Below, one piece after another: positions 56,135 through 64,000 of a stretch of DNA of 64,000 bases (positions are counted from its first letter, which is position 1; the number at the start of each line of letters is the position of its first letter). A program made the translations under genes and the position numbers. Origin of the DNA: Kingdonia uniflora (Eukaryota; Streptophyta; Magnoliopsida; Ranunculales; Circaeasteraceae); contig JACGCM010001502.1 in assembly GCA_014058105.1 (NCBI GenBank), positions 19,857 through 83,856 of the forward strand, given 5' to 3'. Below the pieces are notes generated by a model, which searched no databases, was not told where the DNA came from, and was given only the letters and a program-made list of their open reading frames with translations.

Positions 56135-57290
56135 ACGAGAATGTAATTTCTCAAGAAATAAATATAGCTGTGAATTGTAGAGTAAGACTTTCTGATTATG
56201 CTCAAAAAATTTGTGATTAATCGACTTATCATGAAAAGCTGAAGTTTGCCAAAATTCAGAAAGTTGAAGTTTTCTATGTGATTCGGCATTATCCATTTCA
56301 AAGTTAAAGGCCTTTGTAGCCTATTGAGCCTTGTGTTCCAATTCCGCAGGTAAGTGGTAAGCCTTCCCAAAGACAAGTCTATATAGTAATATACCAATCG
56401 GGGTTTTATAAGTTGTTCGATATGCCCAAAGAGGAAATCATCAAGATGATTAGACCAATTTTTACAATCGGTTCAAACAATTTTTCCTAAAATTTTTTTG
56501 AACTCCCGATTTGAGACATCGACTTGGCCACCTATTTGTGGATGCTATGATGTGGCCACTTTATGAGTGATGGAGTAATTTTTTAAAAGATTATGAAAGA
56601 CACTGTGCAATAATATTTACCACCATCAGTTATAATTGCCCGAGGGGTGCCAAAATTATTAAAAATGTTTTTTTAAATTTTTACCATGGGCTTATGGTCA
56701 TTCATTTGACATGACATCACCTCAGCCCATTTAGAAACATAATCGACTGCAACGAGACTGTAAAGGTACCCATGAGAAGAAGGAAATGGGCCCATAGAGT
56801 CAATGCCCCAAACATCGAATAGTTCAATGATAAGAATGTTGTTCAAGGGCATCATGTTACGCTGAGAAATATTTTTGGCTCTCTGACTCAGAACAAAAGG
56901 TATGTACGTCATGAAAAAATGATAGGCCAATAGAGACTAGATTGGAGAACTTTTGCGGCGGTTTTCTTGCTGCCAAAATGTCCTCTACAGGAAAATATAT
57001 GGCAAAATGTGAGTACACTATGGAACTCATCATTTGGGATGCATCTCCCAATCACTTGGTCAGAATAAAACATATATAGATAAGGATCATCCCAACTAAA
57101 ATGTCTAACCTCGTACAAGAATTTGGTTTTATTTTGCTTTGACCAATGGGCAGGTAATTGTTTTACAGCAAGATAATTGACAATATCGGCGTACCAAAGA
57201 AATTGTGAGACAGTGATGAGCTGCTCATCAGAAAATGTCTCCAAGATCGGGCAAAAATCTTTAGCACCTTTAGTAAGAATTTGAGATAGT
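56135..57290 (-). pseudogene. Element D integrase, 3'-truncated
   Basis: 56909-57244: [57 protein letters not shown]. The zinc finger Cys side is lost to a frame change. Core at 56673-56930: [32 protein letters not shown] with the first Asp. C-terminal remnant at 56135-56397 ([19 protein letters not shown], in mixed frames) ends at the C border. Confidence 0.85.
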
Positions 57291-57361
57291 TAATCCGCAA
57301 CCATATTCTTAATACCTTTCTTATCTCAAATTTTGATATCAAATTCTTATAACAAAAGAAT

Positions 57362-57763
57362 CTACCTAATTAATCGAAGCTTAGCGTCTTTTTTAGATAG
57401 TAAATACTTTAAGGTCGCATGGTCGGTGTAAACAATCAATTTAGATTCAGCAAGGTATGACCAAAATTTCTCCAAGGCAAACACAATGGATAATAACCCA
57501 TTCTCCATGGTAGAGTAATTTAACTGTACGTCATTGAGCGTTCGACTAGAATAGTAAATAACATGAGGCTTATTATCTACTATTTGCCCAAAAACCTCTC
57601 TCACAACGTAATCTGAAGCGTCGCACATGAGCTCGAAGGGAAGTTTACATTTGGGAAGTTGGATGATAAGGGCTGAAGTTAATAAAAGTTTGAGCTTCTC
57701 AAAAGCTCCTAAACATGCGTCATTAAAGTTAAAATTAGTATTTTTAGCAAGTAAATTGCACAA
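57362..57763 (-). pseudogene. Element D RNase H
   Basis: 133 open codons: FNDACLGAFEKLKLLLTSAL, FELMCDASDYVVREVFGQ with the first Asp, VIYYSSRTLNDVQLNYSTME with the Glu, LIVYTDHATLKYLLSKKDAK with TDHATL intact. The catalytic set looks complete, though the adjoining domains are broken. Confidence 0.9.
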
Positions 57764-57789
57764 GTGCTGGGAAATTTAACTAAAATCTT

Positions 57790-58608
57790 TGATAAATCAA
57801 CGATAAAACCCAGTATGGCCCAAAAATGATCGAATGGCCTTAACCGTCCTTGGTGGAGGTAAAGAAAAAATAATGTTGATTTTGGTCTTATTGATTTCAA
57901 TCCCTTTGTTGGAGATAATATGTCCAAGAACTATCCCTTGTGTCACCATAAAGTGACACTTTTCCCAGTTTAGCACCAAATTGGTTTGTGTACATCGTTA
58001 TAGCACGAGCTCTAAATGGTGTAAACATTTTTCAAAAGATGATTCAGACACTAAAAAGTCATCCATAAAGATTTCAAGAAACTTGTCAACCATATCATAA
58101 AATATGTTCATCATACAATGCTAGAATATAGCGGGTGCATTACACAACCTAAATGGCATACGTCGATAAGCATATGTCCCGTAGGGACATATCAAAGTTA
58201 TCTTCTCCTGATGTTCTGGGGCAATGGAGATCAGATCCAGAATAACCGTCAGGAAAACAGTAATAATTTTTTCCGGCCAAGCATTCAAGCATTTCATCAA
58301 TGAATGGAAGAGGAAAATGATCTTTCCTTGTGATCATGTTCAATTTCCTGTAGTCAATACATACACGCCACCCAGTGATCATGCGGGTGGGGATTAGGTT
58401 ATTATTCTCATTCTCAACTATAATAATCCCTAATTTCTTAGGTACAACTAGAACGGGGCTGACCCACTTACTATCCGAAATGGGGTATATGATACTCGAG
58501 TCCAAAAGTTTGAGAACTTTTTTCTTCGCCACCTCCATCATGGTGGGATTCAACCGTCATTGTATCTCGCAAGAATTTTTAGCACCTCCCACGAGATTGA
58601 TGCAATAG
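57790..58608 (-). pseudogene. Element D reverse transcriptase
   Basis: 58149-58553: NPTMMEVAKKKVLKLLDSSI, IYPISDSKWVSPVLVVPKK, GWRVCIDYRKLNMITRKDHF, PFIDEMLECLAGKNYYCF. The catalytic block at about 58050-58080 reads FLEIFMDDFLVS with FMDD intact. The thumb at 57797-57979 has LGHIISNKGIEINKTKI and SFLGHTGFYR. Stops and a frameshift at GYSG. Confidence 0.9.
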
Positions 58609-58949
58609 ATGCAAACGGCCGGGTTAATCTCCTTTAAGTCTGCTATAGATCACCCTAGAGTTAAATTTTGTCTTCCAAGGGTACCCAACTATCAACATTC
58701 CTGGTCAACATTTAGATTGGAAGCTATGATAACCGACAGAGTTTCAGAATCACCTAAGAAAGTATATTTTAGATTCTTAGGTAATGGCTTGAGGTCTAAC
58801 TTAGGTGCTTAAACTATGAATAGAATAGGCAAAGTAGTGGATGGTTCAAGAGGTTCAACATGAGGTCTCAATTTTGATAAGAATATCATCAAAGATACCA
58901 CGTGGGTATCGTATTGACCTGTCAGCTAATTAAAGTATCATTCAGGTAG

Positions 58950-59193
58950 GTTCGAGTTCTCTGAGTTCTAATTCCAAATAGACCTAGTAAGGTAACACAT
59001 TCACACTAGCCCCCAGGTCGAGTAATGCTTTATCCACATTGTGATCTTCAATTCTAAAATGGATTGTTAGGTTTCCAGGATCTCGAAGCTTAGGCGAGGG
59101 TAATATCTCAGTCAAGGTGCACATTGATTTTCCTTTTCCTACTGCACTCATCCTTAAGGAATTTGGCATATACAGGAATAAGCATGATGGCAT
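58950..59193 (-). pseudogene. Element D aspartic protease
   Basis: LRDPGNLTIHFRIEDHNVDK then ALLDLGASVNVLPY. DLGAS in place of DTGAS is usual in Athila. 69 codons open; further pieces on both sides are in other frames. Confidence 0.8.
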
Positions 59194-59399
59194 CGAGTAC
59201 TGGAATATTTATATGAACTTGCTTAAATACATTAAATATCTCGTCAAATTAAATCTCGTTAATAGCTGGAAGAAGGTGTTGTTGATAAGGCATCTTTGCC
59301 TTAAAACGTACCTTTGATACAGAAGCGGACGAGGTAGGCAACTCCTTTGATTTCTTAGAAGGTTCATGGGTACTTATAATAACTAGTTCACTCATACCT

Positions 59400-60865
59400 A
59401 CCTCATCCTTAATAATAACTGGTGTTGGCTCAACCTTAGGTCTTTCAACTCGGTTATCAATTTGTCTACTATTTCAAAGAGTGGTAATGGCTTTAAGCTA
59501 TTTTGGGATTGAGCTAGAATCAAAACCTGGTGGTTCTTTTGGATTAGATATAGGTTGACTGGGTAGCTTACCTGGTGGTCTCTCATGCAACGTATTTGCC
59601 AATTATCCTATTTGAGTGTCTAGATTAGAGATAGATTGGGATGTAGAATTTTGATTCACCAAAGTCTATTGTTGGAATTACATCATTTGTTGTTAAAACT
59701 GCAATACTTGTTTTTAACTTTCCATTGATTATTACATGAAGAGAGCAAAGGTGTCTTCTAAAGATGGTTTGGGTGGAGCGGGTGGGAACTGTTTGGATGA
59801 TTGAAAGGATTGCAAAGATGCCTGAGGATAAGATTGAGAAAGGAGATTCCTAGGAAAATTATGACCTGAGGTTTATGGTTCTCCAAAACCTGAACTGGGT
59901 TGATTGTTCTTCCACAAAAAATTTGGGTGGTTCTGTCAAGTTGGCTTGAACGGGTCAAATGGACTCTTGAAGGTATTATTCAAAGTATTTACAAGCTCTT
60001 GATTGTTATTCATTTCATTAAACATGGGACACATTTGAGTCACATGGGTTGCATCATAACAAACGGTGTAACCTTATTGTTGAACCTGGCTCACACTACC
60101 CTTAGATTGATTCTTAGTCATAGCCTCAATTTTTCGAGTAAGAGTATCTAATTAGGCTTTGATGATCGTTCCCTTACTTACTTCATATAAGTCATCTTTC
60201 ATGGTTGTACGAACATTTCTATGTGGATCAAAATCCCACTATTGAGAGTTTTTAGCCAATGTCTCAAACTTCTCATAAGCTATATCAGGTTCAAGGTCTA
60301 GGAATTTTCTACTATGCATAGATTCTAGCCTATAACGATTCTCAGAACTTATTCTATGATAGTAGATCTGGGCTAGATGTTACTTCTCAAAACCATGATG
60401 GGGACATTGTGAAAGAAGATATTTATATCTCTCCTATGCCTCAAAAAATGTTTCACTCTCATTTTAAACAAATTTAACAATAGCATTTTTAAGAGTAAGA
60501 GGTTTTCCCATATAAAACCATTTGGCTTAGAACATGGTCTTCATTTGTTCCCATGAATTGATAAATGTTGGTGCTAATGAATTAAGCCAATGAATTGCCT
60601 TATCTTTTAGTGAGAATGGGATTAAACAAAGGCAGACATAATCCTTAGTAAAATATTAGTATTTTGAGAGCGCACAAACATTCTTAAACTCATGGACATG
60701 CTTAAAAGGGCTCTCAGAATCAAGCCCATGAAATATAGGTAACATTTGGATCACACTAGGCTTGATTTCATAATAACTTGTCGTGACGGCTGGTAACACG
60801 ATACACGAAGGCATATCACTCACCACTGGGGTCTAATAGTCCCTAAGAGATTTGGCGGCAGCCAT
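59400..60865 (-). pseudogene. Element D gag
   Basis: ATG at 60865 (MAAAKSLRDY then a stop). Blocks in one frame with many stops: MLPIFHGLDSESPFKHVHEF, FSLKDKAIHWLNSLAP, ESETFFEAWERYK-like, YYHRISSENRYRLESM, a zinc-knuckle-like CYDATHVTQMC, and a Pro/Ser/Gln-rich C-terminus (59760-59960). HWLNSLAP is typical of Athila gag. Confidence 0.8.
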
Positions 60866-61587
60866 GATTGTGTGTTCAACTTCTAGCTTAACAACCAGTT
60901 CAATTGGGTCAACTCTAGATGAATTACCCTCCTCCAAAATTGGGAAAACTTATGGTGGATCACTTTCCCCCCAAACTGGGGCTCCTAAGTCCTTTATTGT
61001 ATTGACTGAGTGAGGTGGTCACCCTCTTCGGTTAAGCTGAGGTGGTAGGCCATAAATGAGCAAAGGTTCTAGTAAATTTCTTAATCGTTTTCCTCTACGT
61101 ATCTAATTGATCATCCACAACTAATAATCAATAAAATTTGCCACCCGTTGTACTAAACAATCAATCAAACCAAGACTCTAGTACATTAATATTTTTTTAG
61201 AAGTAATAATTAGGTCTCCCCTTTATTCTTCTATGTTCAAAATGGGTAGGATGGCAAAAGGCGTTGGTTCCAATACTCTCATGTGTTACTATACTAGTAC
61301 CAGCTTAAAGTAGATGTTCAGTCCTCACGCCCGAGTGAGCTACCTTATCGTACATCAGCACTCGGAATGGTGACGTCGCAAGCCTATAACCAATATTTCA
61401 TGGCACTGGGCTGGGGACATATCCTATGAACCCATGTTTGTACCCCGGTCCAGTACACATATCCGTTGAGTGATGAAATCCTGAGGGAATCTTGCAACCC
61501 TTTTTAATTATAAGTTATTTTTAGGTCCAGGATGTTCAATTTTTGTAAGATACAAATTTCTTCATATCCCTAATAGGTGGTCCAACT

Positions 61588-61632
61588 TGTTAGAGACCTT
61601 TTTGGGTGATAAAATCTCGTAAGTCTCTAACA
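61588..61632. repeat. 10-bp perfect inverted repeat
   Basis: TGTTAGAGAC (61588-61597) and GTCTCTAACA (61623-61632), loop 25 bases. Confidence 0.85.
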
Positions 61633-61856
61633 GTTTTTATCTTTACTAATGTTGGAATCAAATAGAATATATTAAACACAACAATAGGTCAATCCAGCCA
61701 CAATAAAAAATTTTATTAGAGCAGCGTGTATTTGCACAGTCCACACGACATTATATGTCCTAGTGTAGGGGCGGAGCGGATATGCACCCTTTCTAGATGT
61801 TAAATTAGAGAAGTACCAACCTACAGGAAGTTTTTCCCGGTATGGATGTGACAGCC

Positions 61857-61920
61857 CCTTCACTTAGGGGGCGAAAGAAGGAAGTGCACCTTCACTTAGG
61901 GGACACAAGAAGGTTTGTGC
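61857..61920. repeat. Two copies of a 32-bp direct repeat
   Basis: CCTTCACTTAGGGGGCGAAA and CCTTCACTTAGGGGACACAA begin adjacent copies, each followed by GAAGG. Confidence 0.85.
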
Positions 61921-63480
61921 AAGAGCTTGGGGTGAGCATTAAGCTTTTGTATTACTACGTTTTCCTCACCGTCAGTGCTTATTGTCTTGTTAGTAATGCC
62001 AAATATTACCAAAGTTAGATCGGCGTGTTTTATCAAGAATGGAGAGTGTTAATCGAGATTAGCAAACGATCTATTATAAAACCGACGTCTTAAGACCCTA
62101 AGCGCACAGTGTACAGTTAACTATATAGAAAAGTGGGGTCGTATCCAAGAGACTTGTAGTACGAATTATTTTGAGTACTAATTCTATCCAATAATAATGA
62201 GTTTGTTTATTGCTTTTCAAGTAATGAAAATAAAATGCTAGAAAGTATGAACTGTATGAGTCAGAGTGAGAACCAAGGCTCCTAGATTCCACTCCGCCCG
62301 TTAAAACTGTAAGATAGCATAAATGATTAAATTAAATTATGAGTTTCTGTATCGCATATCCTTGGTAGAGCATATGCAATACATCAAAAGATAAAAGAGA
62401 TTTTTGATTGGAAACTACCCATAAACCACCCTATTCAACCATGGTCTGGTTGATAAGAACGGGTTGTATCCTCTTCTCCATGTTCCAAACCATCTTGTAA
62501 TGGTCAAACAAGATGATTTTTGTAAATTCTTTACTCCCTCGAATCCAAGCTATGATCAAGCTAGGATCGTAAGAAAAAGAATATGCATTAAACTGAAAGA
62601 AGAGGAAGTAACTACTCTAGTTATACTATGTTATTCTATACTAAGGCTATATTAGGTGGAGCTTCCTCTAGCCTTAGCTAAGAGGATCAGCTACTCATCC
62701 CTTTGATCATTTCCATATTACTTACATGGGTAAAGAAAATGACAAGAAAAATAGAGAAAGAACCTTTATTGCTATGAACTTTGATTTACACTCTCCAAGA
62801 TGTCTCTCATGGGTAGGACTCTCCTCCTATTTATAGAGTATGGGAGAGGTTACAAAACATCACCATTAAAATAAAATCTCCTAAACAATGCCTTTGACCA
62901 TACATAAATATTACAACTAATGAGAATAATCTTCACATTAAATTCCCTTCAATGGTCTTCCATGGGCCTTTGGTTAACAACTTCAAATAAGGATCATTGT
63001 TGGAGTGCATCAACCTTGTTCTTTGTTGAAATCAAAAATGTACTTGATTGTTATACGTCCAATTTCTATAAATACAAACAAAACACTATTAGTATCATAT
63101 TTATTTAAAAAATGACAAAGTAGATATAAATTAGAAGGTGTACGCGTAAATATTATGTGTCTATCACTCCACCTCCTCTATTTTCTCTATCTTCACCAAT
63201 GTAGTTCTCAAACTCATAAAAAAGCGACTGTACATCTACTTCCTATAGAATTATATATCACCTAACTGAACATACCTAGCCATGTTCTTTAAACAATAAG
63301 CCATATATTTCCCTTTTTCTCCTCTTATTACACCGAACAGTTGTAACCACAATTCAAATCAAAAAGTATTCGACAACAATACTACCACAAACCATCGAGA
63401 GCATATCCACCCAAAATTTTAAAGGTTCAAAAAGTTCTTCTCGACACAACGACACATAATTATATCAAGAATGGGGAGAT

Positions 63481-64000
63481 TGTAGTATCATATTCCCCAG
63501 ACTCGATAATGAGAAGCCAGCAAAACCACGTCGAAGGTATGTAACCATTTGATAAGGTATCAGGTCCACGTCTGCAAATTTTGACCCTCTACAGTAACCA
63601 TTACACTTGTTCAAATGGAGCCGTTGCATATGATCCGTAAAGTTTGCCCACCACCCATTAAACTAGGGGACCAATTATTTGTAACTGCATGTATCCATTA
63701 TAAATACAGGTAGAGCATATGTTAACTATGTGTTAGTATTTATATCATTCTTGGCTATACTTATCAAATCACTCTGCAACTGTAATAATCTAGTGCATAT
63801 TTGATTTATAACATAAAATCCTCCTCGAGGACGTGGCTTTTACGGTTTTACTAAGTTCACGTAAAATCTGTGTGGTTATAGCTTTATTTACAAAATCATC
63901 AAATCTCATTACTAAAGTATTGATGAAGTTTACCAACCAAAAAATTTTAAACCTGCACTGACCCTTCGTTCATATGATATCACCCCAAAATACTAAAATT
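63481..64000 (+). repeat. Probable Copia-type LTR, running off the right edge
   Basis: Starts TGTAGTATCATATTCCCC directly after a purine tract AATGGGGAGAT (63470-63480). It contains TATAAATA at 63699-63706 and, near 63823-63885, ACGTGGCTTTTACGG and TTCACGTAAAATCTGTGTGG, a pattern common near the 3' end of plant Copia LTRs. No end or second copy is visible. The upstream 63190-63470 has no clear RNase H. Confidence 0.45.

Larger units (their letters stand above)
56132..60865 (-). mobile_element. Element D: Athila-lineage Ty3/gypsy retrotransposon, partial
   Basis: Minus-strand gag, protease, RT, RNase H and integrase whose wording fits Athila ([40 protein letters not shown]). The 3' end is cut inside the integrase by the end of element C. 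A 5' LTR and primer site must lie right of 60865, but I could not identify them. Confidence 0.85.
60866..63480. other. Non-coding repetitive sequence, probably Athila 5' region plus another element
   Basis: No recognised protein. It should contain the 5' UTR and LTR of D, but no convincing primer site or LTR end was found. From about 62097 the text (GGGGTCGTATCCAAGAGACT, then a Tyr/Ile/Asn-rich non-coding tract) is of a kind I associate with dispersed non-autonomous plant LTR elements; I cannot prove it. 63190-63470 could be remains of a Copia pol end. Confidence 0.35.

Noticed and set aside
61340..61480. Athila primer binding site near GGCTGGGGACATATCC
   Set aside because: It does not match the usual tRNA-Asp-type site, and no LTR end lies beside it.
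63420..63540. End of a Copia RNase H frame instead of an LTR start
   Set aside because: A reading (IKNGEIVVSYSPDS) looks faintly like an RNase H end, but the purine tract, TGTAG start, TATA box and LTR-like 3' text downstream favour an LTR. Not settled.

Overview
The window looks like a repeat-rich intergenic region of a flowering-plant nuclear genome, most likely a eudicot. Almost everything recognisable is plant LTR retrotransposon sequence, and the few host-gene pieces (BIG, NRPB2, an oxidosqualene cyclase, a DEAD-box helicase of the RH7 type) are plant genes broken into intron-bearing fragments. I see no intact host gene, no RNA gene and no bacterial feature. Lineage names rest on motif recognition by eye; no searches were run.

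Layout from left to right. 1-6861: a minus-strand Ty3/gypsy element F of Tekay/Del type with a long LTR and decayed gag-pol; its far end lies off the window. 6862-20722: element A, a Tat-lineage Ty3/gypsy element (two RNase H domains), gag-pol on the minus strand, 5' LTR at 20108-20722; F appears to be inserted into it. 20723-26786 plus 41376-42839: a patchwork with a PIF/Harbinger-like MITE and intron-containing fragments of BIG (two pieces), NRPB2, an oxidosqualene cyclase and an RH7-like helicase, all on the plus strand. 26787-41375: element B, a complete-length (about 14.6 kb) Tat element with both LTRs, sitting inside the gene-fragment region. 42991-43315: a cluster of AGCCACGG motifs. 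43316-56131: element C, a third Tat element, gag-pol on the plus strand and 5'-truncated, itself containing part of another Ty3/gypsy element E (50395-53367). 56132 to about 61 kb: an Athila-type element D on the minus strand, cut at its integrase by the end of C. 63481-64000: a probable Copia LTR running off the right edge.

The most interesting system is the set of genes carried by the Tat elements A, B and C on the strand opposite to gag-pol, between pol and the 3' LTR. In B and C there are three units, each read from the 3' LTR inward: ORF1 (about 141 codons, glycine/arginine-rich tail), ORF2 (about 100 codons) and a larger intron-containing gene, ORF3, with a conserved globular domain followed by long coiled coils. 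ORF1 and ORF2 have matching TATA boxes in B and C. A retains ORF2, ORF3 and possibly the ORF3 first exon. ORF3 and pol converge, and in all three copies the gap between their 3' ends is filled by about 160-bp tandem repeats. An antisense gene and 3' tandem repeats are known separately in Grande, Ogre and other Tat elements; the three-unit cassette with its own promoters is what deserves attention here.

Nearly all coding regions carry stops, frameshifts or lost catalytic residues, so the elements are old. The two LTRs of B differ at roughly 9 percent of positions by hand count. C ORF2 is the only cassette gene still open from ATG to stop.
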